Numbered from the stretch's first letter, positions 49,977 through 62,540 are shown. The stretch: DNA of 64,000 bases from Xiphias gladius (GCF_016859285.1 NC_053419.1:12242501-12306500); one strand, 5' to 3'. Notes: generated by a model not told the origin, from the letters alone. A program made the numbers and translations.

Positions 49977-52900
49977 TTAAGACTTTTCTCGAAGGTTCCT
50001 CTTGATGCTGCTCTTTTCCAGTGCATTCTGGGAAAGTTGACCAAAGGTATGTCCATACATGAACTGGTATCCTGTGGGATGGTGTAGAGTTAGAAAGGTT
50101 TGATGTTTTCCCTGGCCAGTGATCAACTTCAGTTAAGTAACTTTTATAAATTTATCTGATCACTAGGCTTTGTGGTGTGAAATGTGTTGCTAGCTCAGAC
50201 GCAGACCTGGGATGTGTCCTGTGAATGATGGCACCACACCCCTGTTTGATGGATAGATAGTGGGCATGGGAGGTGTTGTACTGTCCTTCCTCCATGGGAT
50301 GTTTTGGGACGTGGGGTCATTCTGCTGCTGCTTTCCAAACTGGATCAGTGCCTGGTTGGTGGTGATGGGGTAGCCTTTACCAATTAGGAAACGACATTTT
50401 GGCACATGCCCTGTAAATCCTGTAAAAAAGACATCACTCACTAAGCGATTGGAGTATATTAATAATTCTTTGGCATTTCTATGCAAGAGTATATTAAATC
50501 GAAATCACAATATGAGTAATGAGAAAGGGAGTGCTCTAAGTAGTGAGCCGACAGAATGTTAACCCACTCACAGCTCTCAACAGCTTTTTAGCCTCCTTTA
50601 GCTCATTGTTTTGGTTTTACAGCCTGCGCGTTTGAATCAGACACTTTCATTAGACACCTGGTGAGAAAAGTTAAACATCTAGCAGCTAAAGACCTGGATA
50701 TTTTTCACTTATATGTTAGCAATAAAAACTTTTCAATTCAATAGTATTTCTGGACTGTGTGTCTGTCAGCTTGTTTTGGAGGTCTTCTGCCCCCAAGTGG
50801 TCAAACATTGATTAACACAGCTTTGAAGTGGCTAATATAGTTATTTAAATTTTTATATTAATACTGGCTCACATAAGTACTTGTATATGAAAGAGGTCGC
50901 TCGTAGTGATCAGCTCACAGAGAATTAAAACCCGACTTAGCAGTTCCCCTCAGCTCAAGAGCGTTTTAGCATCTTTCAGTCTATTTTTCTTTGGTTTTCT
51001 AGCCTAAAACATTACTGTTTTTGTTCACTCTCACCGCTCTGATAGTGATATTTTTGACATCTTTTCAGTGAAAAATCTGCCTGCTGCCCTGTGCAAAGTG
51101 TCACACAGATGAAACTGGTGACTAGCTGGTGAGCATAGTGGAGATTTTAGCAGCTGAAGAACCAAATATTCCCTTAGGAGTTAGAGGAGACCAGAACAGA
51201 GCTAAAAGATTAAATATTGGATTTACATTTGTCCGGTGGCCAGAAACATGACTAAAAAGAATCTTAATGTTACTGTGTATGGATGTGTAAATAAGCAACT
51301 GTTTGTTTGTGTGTTAAAGCTGTAGCAACAGGTACCAACTTTAAAACTTTTCTGTCTTGTACCTGAGATAAAGTACTTGTGTGGGTTATCGTCCTCCATG
51401 AAATATGGTTTTCCAATGTGGTCGAAGGACTTCAAGGGCTTGTAGTGAATCACTTTGTTGGAGATTGATGTCTGGGAGGGTTCTGGTCTCTGGGCAAAAT
51501 GACAACAGAGAACCATTAAAACATGCATGAATCAGAGATCGTATGATCTCTGTGATCACTACAAAAATAATGGCAAACCTATTTACAAACCTTGATCCAA
51601 ATAACATGTAAACACAGATTTCATGTGTTCATTACCATGTAAACCTATACTCTAGTAAGAGTAACATCTAGCCACTTAGTGGAGGAGAATCATGCCAATC
51701 AGAAAACTGGTTCTGCTGGTAATATTTACTCCAACAAGGTTAGTCAATGTGAATCTCAGAGACATAATTGGTGAATCTGTGTTTGGCTGAGCTAGAGAGC
51801 TGTCCAGTTCTATCTTTCAGTCTTTTTTTTTTAAGATGGATTACATTACAGTCAACTGACAATGGAGCTCCACCATGGATAATTAAACAACCTACTCTGA
51901 GGTGTCATGTCAACATGTATGTGTATGTGGGCAGCTGAGTGAGAGAAATGGTATAGCCATGGCATGTGTGTGTACAACAATGAAAGAGAGAGTTTACTTC
52001 AAACTTTTGGTTGGTGTAGTTGACCACAACTGGCAGGTCTTTTGATTGCTGCCGGGTGCCCGCACACCCTTCCTGGTAAAACTCTGCCAGCGCTTTACGA
52101 CATGTTTCAGAGTAGCTGCAGGAAAAGTAGTTCTGACTTCTTGGAATGAAGCCTAAAACAGGAACAAGAAACATTATTGGATTGTTTCATCTGGATTTCT
52201 AGTGGTGTCTAGACATGAAGATGGTATCATTTTTATTCGCTCAGGTTTTCATATATCAGTTTCCGATATTTATGCCTCTATCCCAGTACAACAGCGGTGA
52301 ATGGCTCTTCCTTTGTGGTGAACACAGTACTGAAAAGTGACATTTAGAAAAAGTTAACAACAACCTATCTTTCCAGAAATACAGTCCCTGTAATTCTGGA
52401 TAATCCACAAAATACAATGTAAACAGTTTTCACAAGGACTATTTCTCTGGCACAAAGTATTTCCTATGAAAACAGTCCACAGTAAAGTCTTCATATTATC
52501 CAGTTTAGTTGTTAATGCACAGAACTCCATTCACCTTCATTTGAAACGGGGTGACAGAGAAAGAAAACAAAAACCTGGGTAAATAAAACAAAATCTATCT
52601 ATCTAAGTAAGTGAGAAAATATGTTGTTTGTGTGTAATTTAGGTGAACTGACCCTTTAAAATGTTCTGTAAAAGTCTGTCTGCATAAGTGTGTGACTTTC
52701 ACACAAGATATTTCTATAGGTTTGAAGAAGCAAGGATTTTTTAACCTTGAAACCACCATTGCAAACAGTGTGGTCTTATTACATACCAATTAGCATGATT
52801 TGTCAGCCACTTACTGTACATACTGAATATTATGTTTATCATATCCCTGTTAGTTCCAGCCACAGTCCCTTTATGCAGCTGTTTGGTGCGGCTGCTTGAC

Positions 52901-54084
52901 TGTCAACACTGTTCCACTTACCTGGTTGCTTATACTTAATAATTTAGCTGCTGGACGCGGATTATTTGTTCTCATGTTGCTGTGAAAACTCACATTTTTA
53001 AAGGCTTGCTGCCGGACTTCATTTATAACTGACACATACTGCTAACTGGCATGTGTTTATTTCACAACATAACAAAACAATTAACACAGCTTGTGAATTC
53101 AAATGTTACCAACCTTTGTAGTACTGTTTGTGCCCAACATAATATAATTTTCCATGAGGTGTGCAGTTACTTTGCTGTCCTGATGTGTTAGTTTGTGATA
53201 CCTACCTGTGTATCCTGGTATCATCTTCTTCAGGTCACTGTCCGGGATGCCTCTCAGTGTCAGAGCATCTGTGTCAGTGGAGGGGACGTGACCCGTGTGG
53301 AGGACCGGACGACTGGAGCGCTTCACATCAGGACTGGTCAGCAGCTCGGCTGTGAGCCGGGCGTATGACTTCCCCAAATTAAACTTCAGCTGTGGGCAAT
53401 ACCCTGCATACCTGGAAAGAAAAAAAAAAAAAAATCATCTGCAGTTCAGTGCCTCGGTAGCAGCTTTTGAGTTTGAAACAGTGAAAAATTAGTAAGAAAT
53501 TACATAAACATACAGTATATATCATTTTAACAGATTTCATATTGTGTTCTCCAACAGTGGGCTTCACTGTTGTTTTACTAGTGTAATTTACTGTAGTACA
53601 CTGTACTGTAAGTGTTTAATTTTGTGGACAAGTTAATAGGAACAACTTACTATATAATGCAGGACTGCAGAGAAGGCTAATAGCAAATTAGGTCTTAAAA
53701 ATATCTACATTTAACAACACTCTTACAAAACTTTGAATAAATAATTACAATGTCATTATTATAATTTAAGTGTTTTTTTCCCCTAAGGCTGTAACACCGT
53801 ATTTCAGTATATGACCTTTTCATATTATATCTCCTCCCTATGAATTGTAATAACTTAACAGCAATTGTGATCCCAGACGACATGCGCGTCCTGCGCAATT
53901 GGCAGCTACATGTTTTTTTGTTGTTGTTTTGTTTGGTTTTTTTTTAATTTTTTAAAATATTGAAATTATATTTTAACCGTATTTCTTACCCCTTCTCATG
54001 CCTGTAGGTATGTACTTACCCCGGTATATAGTGTGGATCAGGTGTCAGCAGAACTTTGCTAAATTTAGGGGCGTATTTCTCCAT
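49977..54084 (-). CDS. cimip2b: Ciliary microtubule inner protein 2B (FAM166B)
   Basis: Axonemal doublet-microtubule inner protein of the CIMIP2/FAM166 family. Six exons, read on the minus strand, join in phase to 286 aa (human 275): 54084-54020, 53411-53206, 52152-51998, 51489-51363, 50419-50207, 50071-49977. The family's repeated PGYxGxxP-type motif appears four times: IPGYAGYCPQLKF (about 20), IPGYTGFIPRSQ (about 86), ISGFTGHVPKCRF (about 182) and SFTGHIPGYQFMYG (about 248). The motif DDNPHKYFISGFTG matches the same block in mammals. The start is the first ATG before the conserved PDPHYIPG. It lies tail-to-tail with rusc2, as expected from RUSC2-CIMIP2B synteny on human chromosome 9. Introns hold repeats. 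Confidence 0.93.
50525..51205. repeat. Two diverged direct copies of a dispersed repeat in cimip2b intron 4
   Basis: Copy one (about 50525-50705) and copy two (about 50900-51205) share the same order of phrases: AGTGAGCCGACAGA / AGTGATCAGCTCACAGA, then AACAGCTTTTTAGCCTCCTTTAGCTCATTGTTTTGGTTTT-like text matched by GAGCGTTTTAGCATC...TTTGGTTTTCTAGCCT, then a shared AGCAGCTRAAGA block. Between them is TCTGCCCCCAAGTGGTCAAA, another phrase common in fish repeats. Similarity judged by eye. Confidence 0.5.
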
Positions 54085-54884
54085 ATCGACCCTGTTAAGG
54101 AGTGAGGCAGGTCGTCTTCTCGCGTTGTTGGCTGGTTGCTACAGAGAAATCAAACGCAAACACACTGATGGAGCCCAGTGTCACTAAACCGACGTGTGCG
54201 CCGAAACGTGTTCTGCGAAATAACACATATGATGTGATGAAAATAATAATAATAAATAAACAAACAATAAAAACAAAAACCTGTTCAGCTGATTAGTGTC
54301 AAGTGTAATTATACAGAGATCTTTCTAATAACTAGTTTTTCTTCCAAATGTGACGTACATGTGTGTGTTTTTGTTGTTGTTGTTGTATCGTTATTCTTTT
54401 CTGTTTATCACCCACTATTTGAACAGTTCGTTTGACCTATTCGAGACCCAGAATCAGTGTTACACAGTTTAATTAAGTTTCGAAGCGAGAGTCCAGAGCC
54501 CAGAGTAGCAAAACCTTTAATACACAAACCTTCATGTAATAGATGGAGTCTTAATACTGGGAATGTGACATGTAGTACTGTACAAAGGAAGGGTGACGGG
54601 GATTTTAGGCGACAACGTTTTTGCAGTGGGTGCTCCTATGTTTCGTCTGTGTACCACAGTGATGCATTCTAATGACAAAAACACTGAAGTAACTCAAACC
54701 AGTTGTTTTTTTGTTTTTGTTTTTTTGCTGTAAGACATATTTACGAGCCGCAAAACTTACATCACTAAATACGGTTGTTTTTTTTTTTACCAGGATGAAA
54801 CTGATAGTGGAGTCGCCTGACTGCCGTTTTAATTGCACCAGAAATTCAGCGTCAGTCACAATATCCCCGTAAATGCCACATTGT

Positions 54885-54898
54885 GTTGCCGGGGCAAC
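54885..54898. promoter_or_regulatory. Perfect RFX X-box palindrome
   Basis: GTTGCCGGGGCAAC is a perfect inverted repeat of GTTGCC/GGCAAC with a two-base spacer, the form bound by RFX factors that switch on ciliary genes. It lies 800 bases upstream of the cimip2b start codon, in the interval it shares with the SLC1-like gene. Confidence 0.6.
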
Positions 54899-55899
54899 CA
54901 GAGCACGCTTTCATGCCAAGGTGAGTGGTTTCAACATGGCGCCGGAGGTGCTGCAGTAAATACTGCGACCCTTCAGATGTTGCGCCCTGTTTTATCACAC
55001 TTTGTGACACGGGCATGTTTTATTTTGATAGCAGCTGTTACCAAAACGTATGCCTGTATAGTGTTAAGATGGGGTTTCTTGGATACATTGGAGTTTTTTG
55101 ATCGAATCAACGACGATTTATCAGATGCATAAAATGAGTGTTAGCCGAGAACCAAAATATTCGGAATCTGTGTTGAGAGGTCTGCCCATGGGACCATGTA
55201 GATAAGATGTCAGTAATGGGGCTCGGCAGAGTGGGGTGTTATCTCCGTTCCCGCTTCACTTGTGTGTTGATGACATGCTTGTGCAGTTAGATGACTGTAA
55301 AGAAGGTTGCGTTTTTGGTCATTTAATGATCATTTTATTATTGTATATTGCACAGCAGGACTTAAAGCCACTATGCGTGGGATTTGAAAACGTCTCTCTT
55401 TGGTGCCATCTGGTGGTAATGTAATATAATAACACTGTGGCTGACAGCAATGCACACCACTTGTTTAAAATTTTAACTATTTTATAAATGACCAACAGAC
55501 CAAATGTGACTAAATGTGCATATAAGGACACAAAAATCAAGACAGAGTTGGTTTATATTATGTATGAATAAACATGACAACAAACATAACAAGCGATGAA
55601 TTATGGTTACTATTATATGACCTCTGTTTAACATACATCTAATTATTAAAGAGCCAGGTTTTAGCCTAAATAAAGTATGACACTAGGTTTTATAGATCAG
55701 TGTGGCTTTGATTAAGAATGTGATGTGTTCTATGAATTTCAACCATATGATTTATGGTTGGCTGATGAAAGATGAAACCCATTTTTGTGAAAAAAGTTTT
55801 GAGTTTTAGCGTTATTTTAACTCTATTACATCCACATTCACAGCAGTTTAAACCATTTCTGTGCTGAATTTCTAAAATGTCTTTATCATTGTCTCACAG

Positions 55900-58133
55900 G
55901 TATTGCCCTGGGCTGGATTCTCGCGATCTATGTCTCTGTGTCCCAACGCGACCAAGTCTTAATCCGTCTTCCAGGAGAAATACTCATGCAGATGCTTCAG
56001 ACGGTTACTCTTCCTCTCATTATGGAAAGTGTGATAACAGCAGTTGTTGGGTGTGGTCCAGTACTCATGGGTCAGAACATCGAAGTATTGACGAGTGTCA
56101 TGGCTGGTGTGATCCCATCACAAGACGTATATATTTTGTTGTATAATGTAGTAATATGAGCAACAACAGACCCCAGCTGGTGGAGTCTGACTGGCACTGC
56201 CCTATGTATACACTTTTTCATGTGACTTTCATTAAACACTGTCTGTGGCTGATGGGAGGCTCGTAAAGACTCAAAGCTAACAGATTTTACAGTCATTATA
56301 TTGTATATTTGCCCAGTAGAAATATTACAATGTTTGTGTAGCCCAGGTGGTGGATACTGATTGGTTGCCAGGTTACAGGTATAAAAATGTGTAAATTACC
56401 TCTCGGCCAGTCACAACACGAGATTTGATCAAGCTGTGGTGCAAATTGCATCTTTTCAAGGTTTTGAATACAATTTCATGGAAAGAATACCTAATTTGAA
56501 ATCAACTGTTTATTAACTAAAGCCAAGTTTTAAATTTTGAACAGGCTGTGATTCATATTTTACACGTCGGTTACCAATGGCTGACAATTTGGCAATATGT
56601 CTCAAAATGATCCTCAGAGGTCTTGAACAACACCTACTTGGTATTCCTGAGATGTAACTGTGTAGCCCTAACTCTCCATTACATTGAAGTGATGTCACAC
56701 TCACACATGACTTTACTGATACCTCCAACCTTAGTCTGAAGACCATAGCTTCTGTCTGCTGTTTCTGGTCTAAGTGTTGAAACCTCTTAAAAGATCATAT
56801 ACAGAAGTCTTAAATATTTCCTCTTGCCTGCTGTTTTTGTTTGTTTTGTTTTGTCTGTCCATCAGTCAGAAAGTCAAACATATTTTATTTACTATTATGT
56901 ATAATCATAAAGCAGCAAATCTTTACATTTTGTGATTAAAAGTGGCAAATGTTGGACATTTTTGCTTCAGGTGGCAGGATATTATTCTCATTGGTTGACA
57001 GGAAATCCTTTCATACATTGTTCATTGTTCACGATGTCAGTAAGAGGTAAGTGAACAAGTCAGGGTTAGCCTCCCCATAGCTGAGAGCCGTGATTTTAAA
57101 AATGCTTTTTCCTGCTTCACAGTGATGCCAAGTGAGCCACAAGATCTGCTCTGCAGCAAATGGTTGCCCAGAAAACTTCGACCTAGTGGACAGTTCACCA
57201 AACAAATATTACTTATATGTAATACTGAAAATCACGTTGTTGTTTTTTTTATTTAAAGGATATCAGTCATTTGTAATTCTGCATCAGTTTTGCTGATTGT
57301 CCGTTTTTCTTCTTATGTTTCAGCTTTTACACCATGTGCAGAACTTTGTAATTTTATTTTAATTTTTGTGAAGCACTGCTGAAAAAAATATTTTTAAAAT
57401 TATTAACAGTAATTGCACTATTATTTCCTTTTCAGTCAAGTATGACATTTTAATCTAGCAGCTTTGTCATGTTGTGTTCATATATGATACAGATGGCACA
57501 TACACCCAGTTTTTGCCTCTTACATTATGTTTTGTAGGTTTAATATTGGCCCTGATTATCAAGCCCGGGGAAGCTTATGCTGTTGAGAGAGGTGAGAGAG
57601 AAGTTGAGGAGTCCTTCTCCACTGTCAGAGCCTTACTGGATCTAATCGGGTAAGAAGAAAGTGTATATTCCACCATAACATCTGTTTTTTCTGCATATTC
57701 AAGTTACAATTTCCAGTTCAGCAAGGTTTTTAGGTCAGTCAGTACCATCAAGTAGAGAATCTAAAATCACTTATATTTCTTTAGAGTTGAAAATATTTTT
57801 TAAGCAGAAATGGTTGTTGATGTCAGGTTCTGAAGAGTTACACAAATGTTCAGCAAATGTCACATCATATCCTTGATTAGGTTGCATTTCTTGTCATTGG
57901 CCAACATTTACAATCTTGCTCATACTGTGACTTTGTTTATTGGTTATAGTAACATGGTCCCAGAAAACGTGATTCAGGCTTCCTTCCAGGTATGTTCTTC
58001 ATTAAGGCATACTATAGTATATACTGCCCATTTCCTTTCTTTGAACACTGAATATCTTTTCTTTTCATAGCACAAGACTGAGAGGGTGGAGTTTGAAAGT
58101 GAAGCAGTTGAGCAAAGCTCTCGCCTGGAAATG
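55900..58133 (+). CDS. SLC1 (EAAT-type) transporter family gene, N-terminal exons only, partial
   Basis: SLC1 proteins are sodium-coupled glutamate/neutral amino-acid transporters of the plasma membrane. Exons, tentative at the first boundary: 55900-56126, 56971-57046, 57538-57649, 57950-57989, 58071-58133. Exon 1 encodes GWILAIYVSV and then LPGEILMQMLQTVTLPLIMESVITA, close to the family's FPGEILMRMLKxxILPLIxSSxITG. Exon 3 reads LILALIIKPG with RALLDLIG; exon 4 NMVPENVIQASFQ (family NMFPENLVxACFxQ); exon 5 HKTERVEFE (family YKTKREE). Phases agree across exons 2-5. Exon 2 (AGYY then polar residues) does not match the expected third membrane helix. The helices that form the substrate site are not found up to the window end, so the gene either continues past 64000 or is truncated. 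A start exon was not fixed; an ATG frame at 54978 (HFVTRACFILIAAV) is a weak candidate. Confidence 0.65.
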
Positions 58134-58139
58134 GTAAAT

Positions 58140-59420
58140 ATTTATCCCTTGTCCCTATGAAGATTATTTTGTGAAGTTTCCATTTTCAGTGATTATACTT
58201 GATACACTAAGTTGCTCTCAGACCCTTATTGGTAATGAAATTGTGGTTGGAATGCGACAGAAGTGCGACTGGTCGGCCACTATCATGATGAGCTGCTCTC
58301 CATTGACTAAATCAGTTCAGTGTTGCTTTTTGCCATTGCCAGATGAAGTGCAAAAATACTTTGTGGAGGTTATGGCCAGTATATTCTCTTGCAGGATTAT
58401 GGCATCCTCTGCCAACTGCTATTCCCTTGGAGATAACAGAAGTTAGGTATATTATAATACTGCTAACGCTGCCTATAAAGTCACAATCCAAATATAAATC
58501 AAGGGTAGCTCCACCTACTAAAAATCAAAACATAGGGCCGGAGCCCTCTATCACTCTAATAGATTTACTGATCTTTTAGCACAGGGAGTCAACAGCTGTT
58601 CTGAATGATACAGCAATAAAAAGCCAATTTATGATCAGTAACCAAACAGAAAATAAGTCATTCTAAAAAAGTACTGAGTGGGCCTTTAAAGCAAGACCAT
58701 GTAACTTTTTAAGGAAGAAATAACACCTTCCTCTTACAAATGAAAAGTTCAATTCATCAATTCATCAAACTAAGGACTTATGTGGGCTAATGTAAGCAAA
58801 CTGTAAGTAGATATTGCATTATCACTGGCATTGTGCTTTCTTATACCTAATATCTAGCTAAAGTTTGCTAACATAGCTAGCACCAGCCATCGTAAGCTAC
58901 TGGTCATACCAGCCCATGTAAGTCTGTAGCAGTAAAACCTCTAAGTATGATGAACTGAGCTGTGGTGTGTTTTACTGCATATGAATTCGACTTAGCATTT
59001 ATAAGAGGAGTGTAGAGACACTCTTAAAAATGCTGATTAAGGGCACAAAGTGACGTCCATACTGACTTAACTTCTCTGAAACTACTGGCTACCCAGCAGA
59101 CATCCAGTATTCTGCTGTGGCTTCCAGCAGGTCTCATTGGTTGTTGCTTGACTGACTTTTCCACAAATGCCTGGTTTACAAGCTTCAAGAGTGACAATCG
59201 TTGGTGTATTTCCACCAGTTGGTTGGACAGACAATTTGCTTGATGATTGCATTAAGTATTTACTAGACTCTTTTTCATTTGTGTTGCAATATGTTCCACT
59301 ATTTTAGTGCATTTATATTGTTATATTAAGTTATACTAAGATTTTTTATTACAAATCATTCAGTTTCTGAAATTCAATAAGGTACTCGTGGTCATCAAAT
59401 GGGTAGATTTTTTTGGCCAA
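58140..59420. other. Non-coding stretch after the last SLC1-like exon
   Basis: Scanned for the next transporter exon (a glycine- and aliphatic-rich helix following the fourth exon) and found none. AT-rich, with repeat-like phrases (AGCTAAAGTTTGCTAACATAGCTAGC near 58855). It may be an intron of the SLC1-like gene. Confidence 0.4.
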
Positions 59421-59423
59421 ATA

Positions 59424-59681
59424 CTAAGCAATTCTAAAAGCAACAGCTTCTTTCAGTACTGTCTCTGACAAAGTCTCTATCAAGGGCCCAATGCTGCCCC
59501 TTTGCCTTTGTTCAAATATGATCTGAGCCAATTCATGGTCCTTTGAATGTAGATGGCTTCTTATCTTATTTTGCATGACTGTCAGGAGACTTTTTCTTTG
59601 CCCTGTCCCACATATCTCAATAGAAAAGTCCCTCCCCACCCAATATTCCAGTGGATTCGACTGAGCTGCAGATTTCACAAG
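59424..59681 (-). pseudogene. hAT-like (KIAA1586-type) N-terminal fragment
   Basis: A minus-strand open segment of 86 residues begins after a splice-acceptor-like TATTGTAG and ends at TAG. The text QNKIRSHLHSKDHELAQIIFE followed by LIETLSETVLKEAVAFRIA resembles the region after the zinc finger in KIAA1586/C17orf113-like proteins, which derive from hAT transposases; there the frame would continue into the transposase domain, but here it stops. It is not in phase with the small minus-strand ATG exon near 60244-60277. Could be a decayed transposon or the last exon of a host gene. Confidence 0.35.
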
Positions 59682-60243
59682 CTACAATAAAAAGGGAAAA
59701 ATGAGAAGTTAGAAAAAGAAACTCGGATAACACTTCAAACTTCACTCCACCACCAAGTACTCACTTAAGCAAAAAGTACATAACTATTATTGGCAAAATT
59801 TATTTTTAACGTAGAGTAACAAGTAACTACAGCTGTCTGAGAAATATAGAGGAGTAAGAAGTAAAAATACTTCCCGCTGAATTGCAGTGGAAACACATGC
59901 TGACATGCATTCACCCACTTACACGCCTGTTACTATTCACCACTGTTCTCTTTCTTATTCTGCGGCAGGTCAGAGGAATTCACCTGAGCAAACTTCAACT
60001 TCTTCTTCTTCGTAAACTCCTGCTGCTGAGTCGCAGTCCATAGGTCTGGCCATCGGTTATTGTAGTCGGAAAAGTGTAGCTGTTAAACTGGGGGCGACAG
60101 CTCAGTAAGTTTTAACAGCTAATAACTGATATTGTTAATGTTTAACCAGTCCGGGCTAAAGGTCAGTCAGAAAAAAAAAAACTTCTCTTTGTGAATGAAC
60201 TGAGAAAACACGTTGCACGGCGGATGTTAAACGTTTACGTTAC

Positions 60244-60330
60244 CTGAAGGTTCCCTGTCCCCTGCCAGGGCCGCCATGGCAACGTTGTCACTTACCGGTA
60301 TGTCCGTGTCCACAGTTTCTCCCTGGAGAT
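60244..60330 (-). promoter_or_regulatory. Possible minus-strand promoter / first exon
   Basis: A CpG-containing patch with a minus-strand ATG at 60277-60275 (MAALAGDREPS) followed by a donor-like TCAG|GTAACG at 60244. The ATG overlaps GTTGCCATGGCGGC, an X-box-like sequence with one strong half-site. No downstream exon in matching phase was found, so this may be chance. Confidence 0.2.
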
Positions 60331-60782
60331 GCTTCTCCCTCTGGCTCAGAGCTGTCAGCAATGTAATTATTGTCATGCCTTTTTTTTTTTTTTTTTTTAA
60401 TCTTTCTGAGGAAGTTTGGTGGTGTGCTTTGGTGTGTTCGCTTTGTTTTCGTAGTTGTGCGGGTGCAAACTTTGCTAGTTTCCAGTGTTTCAACCATACC
60501 CATCCCTTCTATGCCTCCCTACACGAAACTCGTGGGTTAGGGGGTACAGACAAAAACGGGATTTCCCTCTTGCGTTTCCCCGCTTGCCTCGTTGCTGTTT
60601 AAGGATGGTAATTCTAACAACTCATATTGTCTGGGAGAAGGCAATTCCTTAAAGACTGAGGTCAGGGGGGAAAAAAAGTCTAGCAAATAAGTTCCCGGTG
60701 AACGGCACCGATCAGATGGACAGTGTCTCTGGGCACTTTTAGGTAGGTAGACAGTAAATCGCCGTGCTCGGACACCTCTTTG

Positions 60783-60802
60783 TAGGGTTAGGGTTAGGGT
60801 TT
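60783..60802 (+). repeat. Short interstitial telomere-like repeat
   Basis: Three TTAGGG-type units in a row (TAGGGTTAGGGTTAGGG). Confidence 0.8.
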
Positions 60803-60969
60803 CCTAATGTGCCGGCTGATAACCAACATATGTGTGTCCCCAAGCAACAAGGTGCGACCAAAGGTTCCACTATTAGGGCAGGCACTAATTACACACCCCA
60901 GTGGGTGGCAGTAGTGAGTCACTCTAGAGTTTCCCAGCGACCATTTATCACGAAAAGAACAAAAGGGAA

Positions 60970-61980
60970 GGTCAAGTCAAACCAAAACTTATTTATATAG
61001 TTCAATATTATAAATCACAAATGTGTCTAAAGGGGCTTGATAGTCTTTACATTATATGACCCCCTCTGTCCTTAGACCATCGAGTCGGACAGCAACGAGG
61101 ACCCCCCCCAAACCGGTAACGGCAAAAAATGGAAAATACCTCAAGAAGAGCAGAGGAGGGATCCCTCCTCCAGGCCGGACAGACAGGAAATAGACGTCAT
61201 GTGTACAGAATAGAACAACATGGTATATTTAGAGTATGGACAATCAGGATGACAACATTATGGATGAAGAACATGATCTGGAAGGACATCAAGCAACTTC
61301 CAGTTGCTGCCAACAGACAGGACCTGAGCCGCACAAGCTCCTTTCCACCTTTAAGACCTGGAAAGAGGACAGACTACACAAACACACAAGCACATCATTC
61401 ACATGTCTAGGAGAAGGAAGCCCAGGATGGCTGATAGTCCAGCACAGGGAGCCTGAGTGAAAAGTTAACACAGGAAGAAAAAAAAAGGAGAGAGAGGGAG
61501 GGAGAGAGATAGGCACACAGCCTGGACTTTCACGTGTCCCAGGGAATAAACAAACAGAGAGTTACAGAAATGCAGTGGCTAGCAGAAAGTTTACATTAAT
61601 CTTGTCAGCAGAACATAATGGACTATAATGTAAGTACTAGGTTTAATGGATTCGCAGAGGCCGAGACCGATCCACGGGCAGGAGAATAGTAAAAGGCACC
61701 AGGCCTGAAGTAATCAAAGAATAAATCCCTGAATGAAAGTTAAGGCATAAATATGAGTTTTAAGTTTGGATTTAAATGCCTCAACAGAGTCGGACAGTCT
61801 GATGTCGGCAGGGAGGTTGTTCCAGGGGGAAGGGGCACGGTAGGAAAAGGCTCTGCAGCCCGCTGACTTCTCTTTAACTCTGGGGACAGACAGGAGCCCT
61901 GCAGGTTTAAGAAAATCAGACAGGTATGAATGGGCCTGCCCATTTAAGACTTTGAATGTCATTACAGGCACCATAAAGCA
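60970..61980 (-). mobile_element. LINE (L2/CR1-like) 3' fragment
   Basis: On the minus strand, 61974-61714 encodes 86 residues with the hallmark C-terminal end of non-LTR retrotransposon polymerase proteins: VLNGQAHSYLSDFLKP, LLSVPRVKEKSAGCRAFSYR, APSPWNNLPADIR, SDSVEAFKSKLKTHIYAL. Downstream in the same direction the sequence ends near 60980 with TATATAAATAAG, the kind of 3' terminus seen in fish LINEs. The reverse transcriptase core is absent, so this is a 5'-truncated dead copy. Confidence 0.7.
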
Positions 61981-62540
61981 CGAGTGTCCTTCCCCAGAAA
62001 AAAAAAAAGAAAATTATGCAATTTTCTGCAATTTGACATATATTCAGAGACTTTGGGGAATTATTTTTAAAACTATGCTAAATCAGTTTTTGTAGCTCAG
62101 TAATCTCCAACTTTGAATATACAGTAATTATGGTGTATACTGTATATTTATTTAGAGAGTTTCATGCCAATTTTTGTGCTGTTATGGTTACTGAAAATGA
62201 CACTTATTGTCACTTAATGTCACTTATTCACTCACTTTTACACTAAATACACACCAAATAGGCTAATTGACTGCCTCTTACACAGTACTATGACAACATA
62301 TTATTATTATTAGGTGGTTGTTGTGAGAATCATCATCAGTCTGGTATACTTTGCCTGTATTTCTCAAATGCAATTAAATGTGTATAACTAATTGCATTTC
62401 ATTGTCACATATTTCATCTTCATACATGTACCAAAAAGGGACTGATGCTCTGCTAACCACTTCAGCAACACACCGTTGCGGTGGCCTACATCTCCTCCAG
62501 CACTGATGCGCCAGAGTGCTGTGTGCGTTTGTACTTGTTG

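Noticed and set aside
60244-60277. Joining the MAALAGDREPS exon to the KIAA1586-like segment as one gene
   Set aside because: The phases disagree: the join gives an unrelated frame that soon stops.
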